Below the pieces are notes generated by a model. That model had not been told where the DNA came from and did no database searches. It saw nothing but the letters and a program-made list of their open reading frames with translations. A stretch of 64,000 nt of DNA from Janibacter sp. A1S7 (GTDB lineage Bacteria > Actinomycetota > Actinomycetes > Actinomycetales > Dermatophilaceae), in NCBI RefSeq assembly GCF_037198315.1, contig NZ_CP144913.1:1302001-1366000 (forward strand), written 5' to 3'. Below, piece after piece: positions 9,316 to 18,902 of this stretch; position 1 is the first letter of the stretch; every line of letters starts with the position of its first letter. The position numbers and the translations under genes are program-made.

Positions 9316-9356
9316 CGAAGGGAGCCGCGACGGACCGACCGTCGTGGCCCCCTTCG
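9316..9356. terminator. Bidirectional hairpin terminator between convergent genes
   Basis: Two 18-nt arms, 9316-9333 and 9339-9356, pair with one mismatch and one G-T wobble around a 5-nt loop (ACCGA). The ends of the stem are CGAAGGG and CCCTTCG, related to an octamer frequent in the window. It sits between the convergent LonN-domain and SPFH genes. A clear U-tract is absent, as is common in actinobacteria. Confidence 0.75.
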
Positions 9357-9368
9357 CCCGTGGTCGGG

Positions 9369-10763
9369 CTACTCCTGCGTCCGCGCCCGGAACGCCTGTG
9401 CGGCGACGTCGGCGGCCGCCTGACCGGTTGCCTGCTCCGGCGCAGCGGACTGCGGATCGCTCGAGGAGGACGGGCCGACCGGACGTCGCCGGGCGCTCTC
9501 GCCGGACACCTGCGGCAGCAGCTGCGCCATCAGCAGCGTCGACAGGGCCGAGGTGTCACCGCTGCCGCTGTCGGTGTGCACGATGACCGGACGGGGGGCG
9601 TGCTCGGCCAGCGAGGCGCCGACGTCGAGGCGACGCTGGGCCAGCTCGTACTCCAGGACCGCGCGGTTGTCGCGGTAGGCCGTGGCCAGCTGCTCCTGGG
9701 CCTTGGCCTCACCCTGGGCGGCGACGAGGTTGGTGCGGGCCCGGGTCTCGATCTCGTAGCGGACCTTCTGCGCCTCGGTCTCGCGCTCCTCGAGCATCTG
9801 GGCGACGTCCTTGCGCGCCTTGTTCAGCGAGGCCTGCACCTCGACGACCTTGGCGTCCCGGACCTTCTTCGAGCGCTCCATCTCCATCAGGAGGGTGTCG
9901 ATCCGGCGCTTGCGCGTCAGGTCCCACTCCTTCTCGTAGGCGACGAGCTCCTTGGCGACCCGCTCGCGCGTGGCCAGGTGCTCCCGGTAGGTGTCGGGCA
10001 GCTGCACGTCGGGGATGTTGCAGCCCATGATCTGCACGCCGTAGCGGGTCAGCTGGCGGTTGAGGATGTCCTGCATGTCCTTCACGTCGCTGCCGCGCAG
10101 GTCGTAGGCCTGCTCGGTGTGCACCTGGCGGCTGCGCTGTCGGATGGCGTCCTGCACCGAGTTGGCGAGCACGAGGTCGAAGTTGCCGGCGCCGATGGTC
10201 TGCACGAAGCGGATCGCGTCGACGATGCGGAAGCGCAGGAAGAACTCGATCGACTTCAACGGCACGTTCTCGTGGGTCGGCGAGGAGAGTACCGGAGCCG
10301 TGTAGGGGATCTCCGTGGTCACGTCGACGACGTAGGCCACGCGCGCCCACGGATGCCACAGGTAGTGGCGACCGGGCGAGAGGCCCGGGCCGGAGATCGC
10401 ACCGAACTTCGTCAGCACGCCGACCGTGCCCTCCTCGATCTCGACGATCGAGGAGCGCCACCACCACAGGGCGGCAAGGAGGACGGAGACGACAGCGACG
10501 ATGATCGCCAGTCCGCCCAGGCCGCCGTGGTCCGAGGCCATGAGGGCGATGCCGCTGATCAGCGCCCACAGGGCGAACCAGAGCAGCCCGGTCCAGCGCA
10601 GACCACGCTTGTCCTTGGGGATGACGACGGGCACGACCGAGCCCGCGTCGCCGCCGCGCAGGAAACGCGCGACGTCGCTCCACGCGGAGACGACCTCCTT
10701 GATCGAGCTCATTCCCTGCCCGCGGGAGGCGCGGACGGCCTGCTCCATCATCTGGTCGCTCAT
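9369..10763 (-). CDS. SPFH (stomatin/band 7) domain membrane protein, downstream member of a pair
   Basis: A 464-aa membrane-anchored SPFH-domain protein. Two hydrophobic helices lie near residues 57-105, followed by the SPFH core (GTVGVLTKFGAISGPGLSPG, then FFLRFRIVDAIRFV). A long charged coiled coil spans about 255-390 and the tail is disordered, rich in Ser, Gln and Ala. Such proteins form oligomeric cages or microdomain scaffolds. It starts inside the stop of the upstream SPFH gene (ATGA), so the two are made together and may co-assemble. Confidence 0.85.
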   Translation of the reverse strand: MSDQMMEQAVRASRGQGMSSIKEVVSAWSDVARFLRGGDAGSVVPVVIPKDKRGLRWTGLLWFALWALISGIALMASDHGGLGGLAIIVAVVSVLLAALWWWRSSIVEIEEGTVGVLTKFGAISGPGLSPGRHYLWHPWARVAYVVDVTTEIPYTAPVLSSPTHENVPLKSIEFFLRFRIVDAIRFVQTIGAGNFDLVLANSVQDAIRQRSRQVHTEQAYDLRGSDVKDMQDILNRQLTRYGVQIMGCNIPDVQLPDTYREHLATRERVAKELVAYEKEWDLTRKRRIDTLLMEMERSKKVRDAKVVEVQASLNKARKDVAQMLEERETEAQKVRYEIETRARTNLVAAQGEAKAQEQLATAYRDNRAVLEYELAQRRLDVGASLAEHAPRPVIVHTDSGSGDTSALSTLLMAQLLPQVSGESARRRPVGPSSSSDPQSAAPEQATGQAAADVAAQAFRARTQE

Positions 10764-12436
10764 GCCTGCTCACCCTCGTTCGTCACGTCGTCCTGCTGCG
10801 GGGCCGGCGGGACGTCGGAGGTGACGTCCTCGAGCCGGGAGGCCACCCCTTCGTCGGTCACCGACTGGCGGATCGCGTCGAGGCGCTCATCGCCCTCGAC
10901 GTCGTACTCGGACTCCGAGGACGGCAGGATCTCCACGTCCGTCTCCTCGGGGGCCTTCAGCAGCTCCTCGATGTCGGCCTCGCGGGAGGAGACGCGCTGC
11001 GAGATGTCGCCCTGCCGCGAGCGGATGGCCTCCATGGCCTCGGTGGAGAAGAGCTGCTGGTCCTGACCACCGACGAGCTGACGAGCGATCTGGAGGTAGT
11101 CCACGCTCTCGGACTCCTCGCCGATGCGCACGATCTGCGGAAGGGAGGTGGAGACCGACTTCATCTTCTCCAGCATGTCCTGCTGGTAGCGGTAGTCGAG
11201 GATCTCCGGCGCGAGCGCCGCGCTGAGCGCCCGGATGTCCAGGGCCTGCGCCTCGAGCAGCGCCGCGTTGGCGTTGGCCTCGGACTGGGACTCGACGAAC
11301 CGCTGGCGGGCGACCGCCTCGGCGCGGTTGGTCTCGCGCTCCAGTGCGGTGTCCATCTGCGCCTGGTAGCGGGCGATGTCGGCCTGGATCGCGGAGAGGT
11401 TCTCGTTGAGCGAGGCGAGGTCCTTGTTCAGGTCACCCTCGTTCTGCTCCTTCTTCAGGTTCAGCTCGTAGTCGTAGGTGTAGGCCTCCTTGGCCACCCG
11501 GATCATCTCCGGGGCGGCGAGGTCCATCCGGTACTCCTGCGCCGACGGCTCGGCATGCGTGATGTTGGCCGTCGTCAGCTCCACCGCGGGGGCGAACTGC
11601 GCGTTGAGCTGCTCGAGCAGGCGCGAGGTGCTCTCGCCGACGAGGTCGTAGATGCCCGATGCCTCCTGCTCGTAGATCAGCGAGCGCGTGGTCTCGGAGA
11701 TCGCGTTGTTCAGCTTGTCCTGGAATCCCTGGACGGCACCGAGGACGAAGACGAACTCGCGGGCGCTGACGATGCGGAACTGGAGGAAGAGGTCCACCGA
11801 CGCCTGGACGCCGGACTTCGTCGGTGCCGAGCGGATCGGGGCGTTGAAGGGGTACTCGCGCGTGGTGTTGACGATGTAGGAGACCCGCTTCCACGGGTTC
11901 CACAACGTCACCCGGCCGGGACCGACCTCCGCCTCGACCTTGCCGAAGCGGCTGATCAGGGCGGTGCAGCCCTCGGGGACCATCACCATCCCGTGGCGCC
12001 ACCACATGAAGGCCGCCGCGGCCACCACGAGCACCCAGTAGTGGATCCCGAAGACGGCCCGGCTGAGCCCGAAGGGCAGCAGGAAGATCGCTCCGACGAC
12101 ACCGATGAACACCAGCAGCACCGCCGGCAGCATCGCCCTGACGCGGCCGCCCTTGGGCATGACCATCGGGGTGATGACGTGCACCGGGCCGTCGGTGCCC
12201 ATCTCGTACTCGCTGCGGCTGAGCTGCTCGGCGGCCTCGTCCAGGGCGACGTGCTCGGCGTTGATCCGGGTGCCGGCCGACCCCCCTTCGCCCCGGGCCG
12301 CGGGGAAGTCCCGCGCGTTGAGGTCGAATCCGGCGTTCTGTGCGCCCTCGGCCGCCTGATTCACCGCCTCGCCCATGCCGGTCGCGTCGGCGACCTGCCG
12401 GGCAGTGTCCATGAACTGTTGGGCTCGGTTGCTCAA
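10760..12436 (-). CDS. SPFH (stomatin/band 7) domain membrane protein, upstream member of a pair
   Basis: Membrane-anchored SPFH protein, 558 aa from a TTG at 12436; a GTG at 12499 would add 21 residues. I prefer the TTG because AGGGG lies 8 nt upstream, but this is uncertain. Two hydrophobic helices (AMLPAVLLVFIGVVGAIFLL and the following HYWVLVVAAAAFMWW) precede the SPFH core (CTALISRFGKVEAEVGPG). A coiled coil follows, rich in Glu, Ala and Gln, then an acidic tail. The same order as its neighbour shows an old duplication, although the sequences have diverged widely. Confidence 0.83.
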   Translation of the reverse strand: MSNRAQQFMDTARQVADATGMGEAVNQAAEGAQNAGFDLNARDFPAARGEGGSAGTRINAEHVALDEAAEQLSRSEYEMGTDGPVHVITPMVMPKGGRVRAMLPAVLLVFIGVVGAIFLLPFGLSRAVFGIHYWVLVVAAAAFMWWRHGMVMVPEGCTALISRFGKVEAEVGPGRVTLWNPWKRVSYIVNTTREYPFNAPIRSAPTKSGVQASVDLFLQFRIVSAREFVFVLGAVQGFQDKLNNAISETTRSLIYEQEASGIYDLVGESTSRLLEQLNAQFAPAVELTTANITHAEPSAQEYRMDLAAPEMIRVAKEAYTYDYELNLKKEQNEGDLNKDLASLNENLSAIQADIARYQAQMDTALERETNRAEAVARQRFVESQSEANANAALLEAQALDIRALSAALAPEILDYRYQQDMLEKMKSVSTSLPQIVRIGEESESVDYLQIARQLVGGQDQQLFSTEAMEAIRSRQGDISQRVSSREADIEELLKAPEETDVEILPSSESEYDVEGDERLDAIRQSVTDEGVASRLEDVTSDVPPAPQQDDVTNEGEQA

Positions 12437-12514
12437 GCCTTCATCCCCTGCGCGTTGGTCCGGTTGGTGCCGTTCCGATCCTGTCACACGGGGCTTCACG
12501 GCGGCCGCGTCCGG

Positions 12515-13927
12515 TCACCCCAGACCGAGGTCCTTGATGGCCAGCTGCGCGGCGTGGTGGCCGGCCATGCCGTGCGCTCCGGGCCCCGGGGGCGCGGCGG
12601 CAGAGCACAGGTAGACCCCGTGGAGGCCGGTCCCGTAGGGGTTGCGGCCCGGGCGCGGCCCGAAAAGGAGCGCTGTGGGTGACTTGGCGCCGGTGAGGAT
12701 GTCACCGCCGACGTAGTTGGTGTTGCCTGCGGTGAAGTCGGCGGGGCGTGTCACCCTCAGGTCGCGGATGCGCTCTCGCACCCCGGGTGCGAAGCGCTCG
12801 ATCTGTGCCGTGATGGCCTCCGTCGCATCACCGGTATACCCCGCCGGGACGTGGGCGTAGGCGTAGAGCGGGTGCACGTCGCCGCGGGAACGCGTCGGGT
12901 CGGCGACGTACTGCTGACCCAGCAGCACGAATGGACGCTCGGGCATTCGACCCCGGGCGACCGCGCGCTCGTTGGCCAGGATCTCCGCGGGCCCACCACC
13001 GAGGTGGACCGTGCCCGCACGGCCGAGCTCGGCGTCGCGCCACGGCACCCCCTGCTCGATCGTGAAATCCACCTTGTACGCCGCGGGGCCGTAGGCGTAG
13101 CGACGGTAGGCGCGCACTGTGGCGTCGGGCAGCCGGCCGGCGCAGAGGTTGACCGCTGCCGTGGGGGACAGGTTGAGCATGATCGCGTCGGCGGGCGGCA
13201 GCTGGTCCATCGAGGTGACCCGTACTCCGGTCTCGATGGTGCCGCCGAGGTCGACGAGAGCCCGGGCCAGCGCGCCGGTGACCGCCTGGGAGCCACCCAC
13301 GGCGACGGGCCATCCGTCGTGGTGCCCGGCCGTGAGGATCCCCATGCCGATGGCAGAGGAGACGACCTCTGTGAGCGGACGCATCGCGTGGGCCGCGGTG
13401 CCCAGGAACAGCGCCCGTGCCCGCTCGGTGCGAAAGAGGTGGGCGAGCAGTGCGGCCGGCAAGACCGTCGGTGCACCGAAGCGGCCCAGCAGGAGCGGGT
13501 GCTTCGGCACGTGGACGACCGGACCCAGGAGGTCCGCGCGCAGGGCGTCGTAGGAGCTCGAGGGGCCCTCGAAGAGCAACCGCCAGCGGTCGCCGTCCCG
13601 GCCCAGACCGTCGGCCGTGCGGTCGACCGATCGGTGGAGCAGTGCGGCAGGCGCGTCGTCGAGCGGATGGCCCGCGTCGATCTCCGGCCAAGCCCACTCC
13701 AGACCGTAGCGGTCCAGCTCGGCAAGTGCCGGTGAACTGACCGCCATGGGGTGGAACCCCGAGCAGTGGTCGACGATGATCCCCTCACCGAAGGGCTCGA
13801 GGCTGCGGGTGCCACCCCCGATCTCGTTCTCGGCCTCGAGCACGGTCACCTGTGCGCCGACCCGGGCCAAGGTCACGGCCGCAGCCAGACCGTTGGGGCC
13901 GCTGCCGATCACGATCACGTCAGCCAT
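12515..13927 (-). CDS. FAD-dependent oxidoreductase (phytoene desaturase/amine oxidase-like)
   Basis: A 470-aa flavoprotein. The dinucleotide-binding motif GSGPNGLAAA is at residues 8-17, followed by the acidic VLEAENEIGGGTRS. The C-terminal FAD motif is represented by GLHGVYLCSAAAPPGPGAHG. It belongs to the phytoene-dehydrogenase-related group; no carotenoid genes are nearby, so the substrate is unknown. A TAGCAT element ends 6 nt before the ATG, suggesting a leaderless transcript, though GGAG is also close. It lies downstream of the PucR-type gene in the same direction. Confidence 0.82.
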   Translation of the reverse strand: MADVIVIGSGPNGLAAAVTLARVGAQVTVLEAENEIGGGTRSLEPFGEGIIVDHCSGFHPMAVSSPALAELDRYGLEWAWPEIDAGHPLDDAPAALLHRSVDRTADGLGRDGDRWRLLFEGPSSSYDALRADLLGPVVHVPKHPLLLGRFGAPTVLPAALLAHLFRTERARALFLGTAAHAMRPLTEVVSSAIGMGILTAGHHDGWPVAVGGSQAVTGALARALVDLGGTIETGVRVTSMDQLPPADAIMLNLSPTAAVNLCAGRLPDATVRAYRRYAYGPAAYKVDFTIEQGVPWRDAELGRAGTVHLGGGPAEILANERAVARGRMPERPFVLLGQQYVADPTRSRGDVHPLYAYAHVPAGYTGDATEAITAQIERFAPGVRERIRDLRVTRPADFTAGNTNYVGGDILTGAKSPTALLFGPRPGRNPYGTGLHGVYLCSAAAPPGPGAHGMAGHHAAQLAIKDLGLG

Positions 13928-13933
13928 GGCTCC

Positions 13934-13939
13934 ATGCTA
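13934..13939 (-). promoter_or_regulatory. -10 element of the FAD oxidoreductase (leaderless candidate)
   Basis: TAGCAT on the reverse strand ends 6 nt before the ATG at 13927, the spacing at which transcription would begin at the start codon. No convincing -35 is seen. Confidence 0.35.
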
Positions 13940-14037
13940 GGGACCCGGCACACCGCGGGAGATGGTCTGCCTGACCGCAGATGACGTGCGGATTTGGTCG
14001 TCATGCACAACACGCCACCCCGGTCGCGGACCTGCGA

Positions 14038-15327
14038 TCAGTCCCCGTTCAGGACCGATGACCCGAGCCAGTGGCAGGCCGTGACCGCCAACTCGATGGA
14101 CTGGCGGTCGGAGGCGATGGAGCGTCCCAGGACCTTCTCCGCAGCGGCGAGTCGGTACTTCACCGAGTTCTTGTGCATGAGCATCGCGTCGGCAGTGGCC
14201 GTGTAGCTGCCGCCGTGCTGGAAGAACTGCTGGAGGGTGTGGCGCAGACGCGCCTGCTGCTCGCCGTCGGCGGCGAGGTCGCCGAGGGTCTCCTGCACCC
14301 AGGCGGCCGTCGTCTCCAGGTCCCGCACGAGCAGGGTCGTCACCCGCAGACCGGGTTCGTCGAAGGAGGTGACGAGCTTGAGGTCGTCGTCGTGCACCGT
14401 CGCGACCTGCTGGGCGCGGACCGCCTGCAGGTGACTGGTCCGGAATCCGGAGACCCCGCTGTGGATCCGGCCGAGCGCGACCGCCGGCGTCGGCGGCCGG
14501 TCGACGTCGACCAGTGCCGCCCGGATCCGGTCGACGTCGACCTGACAGCCCTCGGGCACGGGGAACCACACCCAGGCCGTCACCCGGTCGTGGGTGATGA
14601 CCAGGGGTGCCCGCTGGCACCCGAGCTCGGCGGCGATCGCACCGGCGGCCCGGGTGAAACGGGAGAGCTGGTCCTGCTGGGCACCCGTCCCGTGGACCCA
14701 CAGCACGGCCGCCAGGTGTGGGGCGCGCAGTCGATAGCCGATGACCGCCTCGGCTGCGTCGACGTCGACGCTCCGACCGGCGACGAGGTCCTCGACCCGG
14801 CCGGACCGGGCGCTGCTCCGCTCCGCGAGCCAGCGTTCGCGCTCGGCCTCGTAGACCGCGTTCACCCCCTGGGAGATCCAGTCGATGTAGTCGAAGGTCT
14901 GGTAGACGACCGTGCGGTAGGCGTCGGCTCGCAGCGTCGGGTCCGCCTCGAGCTGCTCGCACGCCTCGAAGACGTACTCGAGCAGGTTCTGCTGCCCGAG
15001 GCGGTAGGCACGGACGAGAGCGGAGGCAGGGACACCCCGCTGGGCCAGGCGCCGTGCGTACTCGTAGGCAGCCGACGGGGGCTCGATGTCCTCCAGGCTG
15101 ATGCCGTGCTGGAGGGAGGAGAGGATGTTCTCGATGTTGCCCTGGATGCTGGCGTAGAGCAGGTTCACCAGGGGAGCGTCTCCCTGCAGCTCCTCGATCT
15201 GTTGGGAGAGGCGGTCGCGCAGGCCCTCCGACAGTTCGCTCAACCGCGGGGTCAGGTGCGCGGCGACATCGACCACGAGAGCCTCGCTGGAGACCCGCTG
15301 CGACCGTCCTTCACCCATGCGGTGCAT
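14038..15327 (-). CDS. PucR family transcriptional regulator
   Basis: A 429-aa PucR/CdaR-like regulator. The N-terminal half is a helical sensor region (about 1-160); the middle is the GGDEF-like CdaR domain; the C-terminal helix-turn-helix lies near 370-405 (YTATADAMLMHKNSVKYRL), the hallmark of pfam13556. The ATG at 15327 is chosen because GGAGG lies 10 nt upstream; another ATG at 15318 is possible. It sits between an acyl-CoA ligase and an FAD oxidoreductase, all transcribed leftward, and may control either. The ligand is unknown. Confidence 0.85.
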   Translation of the reverse strand: MHRMGEGRSQRVSSEALVVDVAAHLTPRLSELSEGLRDRLSQQIEELQGDAPLVNLLYASIQGNIENILSSLQHGISLEDIEPPSAAYEYARRLAQRGVPASALVRAYRLGQQNLLEYVFEACEQLEADPTLRADAYRTVVYQTFDYIDWISQGVNAVYEAERERWLAERSSARSGRVEDLVAGRSVDVDAAEAVIGYRLRAPHLAAVLWVHGTGAQQDQLSRFTRAAGAIAAELGCQRAPLVITHDRVTAWVWFPVPEGCQVDVDRIRAALVDVDRPPTPAVALGRIHSGVSGFRTSHLQAVRAQQVATVHDDDLKLVTSFDEPGLRVTTLLVRDLETTAAWVQETLGDLAADGEQQARLRHTLQQFFQHGGSYTATADAMLMHKNSVKYRLAAAEKVLGRSIASDRQSIELAVTACHWLGSSVLNGD

Positions 15328-15446
15328 TCTGTCAGCGCCTCCGGCGATGGTCTTGTGCGTCGCGACCAAACTCTCGCAGGTCGGCGGTCGGCAGAGCGGT
15401 CCCACGGCTGCCGCCGGACGTCACCATCGTCCGGCCGGTCTGTCGC

Positions 15447-16946
15447 TTATCGCCCACCTGCGAGCAGCTCGTCGCGCAGCTGCCCCTTGACGAGCTTGCC
15501 CACGGAGTTCTTCGGTAGTTCGTCGCGCACGTGGACTCGGGCCGGCACCTTGTACCCGGCCAGGCCCTGCGCGCACCGATCGAGCAGCGTCTCGGAGGTG
15601 ACCGTCCGGCCGGGCTTGGTCGCGACGAAGGCGACCGGCACCTCGCCGAGGACCGGATCGGCCTGCCCGACGACCGCGGCCTCGAGCACCGCTGGGTGAC
15701 CGTAGAGACAGTCCTCGATCTCCTTGGGGAAGATGTTCTCCCCACCTCGGATGATCAGGTCCTTCAACCGGTCGACGATGCTCAGGTAACCGTCCTCGTC
15801 GAGGATCCCGACGTCACCGCTGTGGAGCCACCCGTCCATGAGCACCTGGGCCGTCTCCTCGGGCTTGCCGAGGTAGCCGCGCATCACGGTCGCGCCGTGG
15901 ATGACGACTTCACCGCGCTCGCCGACCGGCACGGGGTGTCCGTCGGGGTCGACGACCGCCACCTCCAGCCCCGGGAGCGCGACGCCGACCGTGCCCGGCT
16001 TGCGCGGCCCCTCGATGGGGTTGATGGTACAGGCCACCGATGTCTCCGACAGGCCGTATCCCTCGACCACCGGGACGCCGAAGCGCTCCTCGATGCGCAC
16101 GATCAGCTCGGCCGGCATCGGCGCCGCTCCACACACCATGAAGCGAAGGGAGGAGGTGTCCACCTCCCGCGTGGGCGCCGCGTCCAGGAGTGCGTAGATG
16201 GTCGGGACCGCGGAGAAGTACGTCGGTCGGTGGGTCTCGACGAGGTCCCAGAAGGTGTCCGTGGAGAAGCGCGGTGCGACCACCACCTCACCTCCCGCCC
16301 GGAGTGGGGAGAGGGTTCCGGCGATGAGGCCGTTGGCGTGGAAGAGGGGCAGGACGAGCAGGCTCGTGTCGGCCTCGCTGAGCGCGAAGTGCTCGACGAG
16401 CGAGGCGCTCATCGCGTCGAGGTTGTCGTGGTCGAGGAGCACCCCCTTCGGCCTGGCGGTCGTGCCGCTGGTGTAGATGATCAGCGCGATGTCATGGCCC
16501 CGGGCGAGCGGGGCGTCAGTGACCTCCTCCGCGACCGCGGCACGCGACACCTCGTCGGTGATGTCGATGCACGCGATCCCCAGGTGCTCGGCCAACCGTC
16601 GACCCCGCTCGTCCCCGACGAGGACCACGCTCGAGGAGTCCGTGATCTGGTAGCCGGCCTCCTCGTCGGTCAGGGCGGGATTGACCGGGGTCATCGAGGC
16701 CCCGAGGTGCCAGGCGGCGAACATCGTGGTGATGATCTCCGCGCGGTTGGGCAGCATGACCCCCACCGCGTCGCCGGCAGCGACGCCGGTTGCCGCGAGG
16801 CGCTGGGCGATCCGACGTACCTCGTCGGCGAAGGCCGCGTTGTCCAGGAGCAGGTCCCCGTCACGCAGGCAGTTGCTCTCGGGTGCGGCTGCGGCTCGGT
16901 CGAAGGGGATCGCTGCCACCGCGCTCGTCTTCAGCGTCTGGGTCAT
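15447..16946 (-). CDS. Class I adenylate-forming acyl-CoA ligase
   Basis: A 499-aa ANL ligase. The P-loop is YTSGTTARPKG (158-168), the A5 motif is GYGLSETSVA, and DGWLHSGDVG with the hinge DRLKDLIIRGGENIFPKE lead to the C-terminal domain; PKNSVGKLVKG carries the catalytic lysine. It should form acyl-CoA from a fatty or aromatic acid. Only 4 nt separate it from the upstream DUF3556 gene, so both are one operon read from a promoter near 18.8 kb. This suggests that the DUF3556 membrane protein and the ligase act on the same lipophilic substrate. Confidence 0.87.
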   Translation of the reverse strand: MTQTLKTSAVAAIPFDRAAAAPESNCLRDGDLLLDNAAFADEVRRIAQRLAATGVAAGDAVGVMLPNRAEIITTMFAAWHLGASMTPVNPALTDEEAGYQITDSSSVVLVGDERGRRLAEHLGIACIDITDEVSRAAVAEEVTDAPLARGHDIALIIYTSGTTARPKGVLLDHDNLDAMSASLVEHFALSEADTSLLVLPLFHANGLIAGTLSPLRAGGEVVVAPRFSTDTFWDLVETHRPTYFSAVPTIYALLDAAPTREVDTSSLRFMVCGAAPMPAELIVRIEERFGVPVVEGYGLSETSVACTINPIEGPRKPGTVGVALPGLEVAVVDPDGHPVPVGERGEVVIHGATVMRGYLGKPEETAQVLMDGWLHSGDVGILDEDGYLSIVDRLKDLIIRGGENIFPKEIEDCLYGHPAVLEAAVVGQADPVLGEVPVAFVATKPGRTVTSETLLDRCAQGLAGYKVPARVHVRDELPKNSVGKLVKGQLRDELLAGGR

Positions 16947-16950
16947 GGGC

Positions 16951-18750
16951 TCAGGCCATCTCCTTGTCCCCGTCGTGCTGGTCGCTGTCCGGGTGCAACT
17001 CGGGGTGGCGCCAGGTCACCTGCGTGGCGATCGGGCCGTTGGGCAGCCAGGGCTGCTCGTTGACACAGTCGGTCACCAGCCAGGTGCCGCGCTCGATGAT
17101 GCCCAGGGCGGCGTCCATGACGAAGTACTCCTGCGTCGCCTTGTGGATCGGCTGCGACTCGACCCAGACCACGATGAACTCGCCGGGAGCGAAGCCGACT
17201 CGCTTCTGGATGGCCTCGATGAGCTGGTCGTCGTGCAGGTGGCCGTCCCCGAAGTTCCAGCCGATGACCGCGTTGCAGCAGAACTCGGCCTCCCGGAGGG
17301 AGTAGGTCTCGTACTCCGAGCGCAGGTACTTCTGCATGACCGAGAACAGGCCACGGCCCTGACTGTGCATGGACCGCCAACTGAGGGTCATGTCCAGCGT
17401 CATCTCGGCGACGTCGGGGTCGTAGCCCAGACCGTCGATCAGCTGGTCGATCTGGTTGTTGGCCGGCCGCGTCAACTGGTTGAGCTTGGCCTCGGCCCCC
17501 GGGGCGAAAGCCCACGTCGCCGAGGCCCAGTTGCCGGCGTACTGACGCATCGACGGCAGGAAGGAGACGAGGTCGGGGCGCAGGTTGCCCAGGACGGGGA
17601 AGAAGAAGAGCACCGCGGCGAAGACCGGCAGCATCCACGGCTGACTGAAGTCCATGATGCCGAACCCCTCACCCGCCGGGAAGCCGGCGAAGAGGCAGAT
17701 CGCGATGTAGGCGAAGAGGACGTTCCACTCCAGCGGGACCGCCAGCGGGAAGGTCTGGGTGATGAAGAGGTGGAACAGGACCATCGAGCCGACAGCGAGC
17801 AGGGTCACGGTCCAGTTGGTGCTCAGGAGAAGCACGATCGGGACGACGAGCTCGGCGGTCGTGCCGAGGATGTGGGCCATGAACCAGGCGAGCTTCGAGG
17901 GCTTGAGGTCCTCGGGCAGCGAGCGGTAGTGGGCCCGCTTGAGGGACTTGGGGGTGAAGGGTGCGTTGGACACCATCGGCGGGATGACGTTCTCGAAGTG
18001 CGGGTTGATCTTCGAGATCGACGCACAGATCCAGACGATGACGATGATGAGCTTCGCGGCGACGATGAAGTCGGTGGAGGTCAGCAGGGTGCCGGCGAGC
18101 GTGGAGATGATGAGGATGGGCAGGTACTGCTCGCCGCGGGCGGCGAGGAAGAGGATCTTGTCCCGCAGGCCGCACAGCACGAGCAGTGCGGCGGAGAGGG
18201 CCATCAGACGCGGGTCGACCAGATCGAACCCGAACCCATCGGGCCGCATCCCGCCCGAGACGATCGCGATCACGAAGCTGCCCAGGGTCGCGAGGTAGAG
18301 CAGGACGTCGCCCGGGGTCCGGTTGTCACCCGAGGTGAGCGGCACCCGCTGTGGCCACGGGGGCAGTCGGATCGTGTCGGGTCGTGCCCAGTAGCTGATA
18401 CCACCGGTCATCGGCTTGAAGTGCGCGGCGAGCGGCCCCCATGTCCCACCGATCCCGAAGAGCTCGAGGAAGAGGGTCCACAGCACGAGCTTCTGGTAGA
18501 TGATCGGCTGGTCCCACCAGGATGAGACCTCGAGCGGACCGCCCACGTCGGAGGTCAGGGTGGCGAGGACGACACCGCCGCAGACGTAGAGCACGAGCAG
18601 CTTCGTGATGTAGATGGCGTGGACCGACTTGGGCGTGCCGAATCCGTAGACGGCCCAGAAGTTCGCCAGCGTCCGGATGCGCTCCTGGCGCGGAAGGGTT
18701 CGGAACTCGGCCGGATCGACCGGCGGGACGTCAGGGGTGAGGAAGGGCAT
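16951..18750 (-). CDS. DUF3556 family integral membrane protein
   Basis: A 599-aa polytopic membrane protein of the DUF3556 family, function unknown. About ten hydrophobic helices are visible, beginning with KLLVLYVCGGVVLATL near residue 36. The soluble C-terminal part (YRSEYETYSLREAEFCCN and after) is conserved-looking. The ATG at 18750 has a strong AAAGGAG 8 nt upstream. The acyl-CoA ligase follows after 4 nt, so the two form an operon. The coupling with a fatty-acyl ligase points to lipid or hydrocarbon metabolism, but this is inference from context. Confidence 0.85.
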   Translation of the reverse strand: MPFLTPDVPPVDPAEFRTLPRQERIRTLANFWAVYGFGTPKSVHAIYITKLLVLYVCGGVVLATLTSDVGGPLEVSSWWDQPIIYQKLVLWTLFLELFGIGGTWGPLAAHFKPMTGGISYWARPDTIRLPPWPQRVPLTSGDNRTPGDVLLYLATLGSFVIAIVSGGMRPDGFGFDLVDPRLMALSAALLVLCGLRDKILFLAARGEQYLPILIISTLAGTLLTSTDFIVAAKLIIVIVWICASISKINPHFENVIPPMVSNAPFTPKSLKRAHYRSLPEDLKPSKLAWFMAHILGTTAELVVPIVLLLSTNWTVTLLAVGSMVLFHLFITQTFPLAVPLEWNVLFAYIAICLFAGFPAGEGFGIMDFSQPWMLPVFAAVLFFFPVLGNLRPDLVSFLPSMRQYAGNWASATWAFAPGAEAKLNQLTRPANNQIDQLIDGLGYDPDVAEMTLDMTLSWRSMHSQGRGLFSVMQKYLRSEYETYSLREAEFCCNAVIGWNFGDGHLHDDQLIEAIQKRVGFAPGEFIVVWVESQPIHKATQEYFVMDAALGIIERGTWLVTDCVNEQPWLPNGPIATQVTWRHPELHPDSDQHDGDKEMA

Positions 18751-18902
18751 CGCGTAACTCCTTTGGTACGGCCGGCGCAGCGGTGGATGCCCTTTGACCG
18801 TAGGTGGGTGGACGCGCGCTCGGTCACGGTCTCGGCGACCTAACTTCTGCGCTCCCTTCGTTCGCTGCGGACAAGGCGACGGGGATGCCGGGTCGGCGCA
18901 GG

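Noticed and set aside
16681..18525. Long + strand open frame opposite the DUF3556 and ligase genes
   Set aside because: No domain motif, low-complexity acidic composition; the minus-strand genes are recognisable and have ribosome binding sites.
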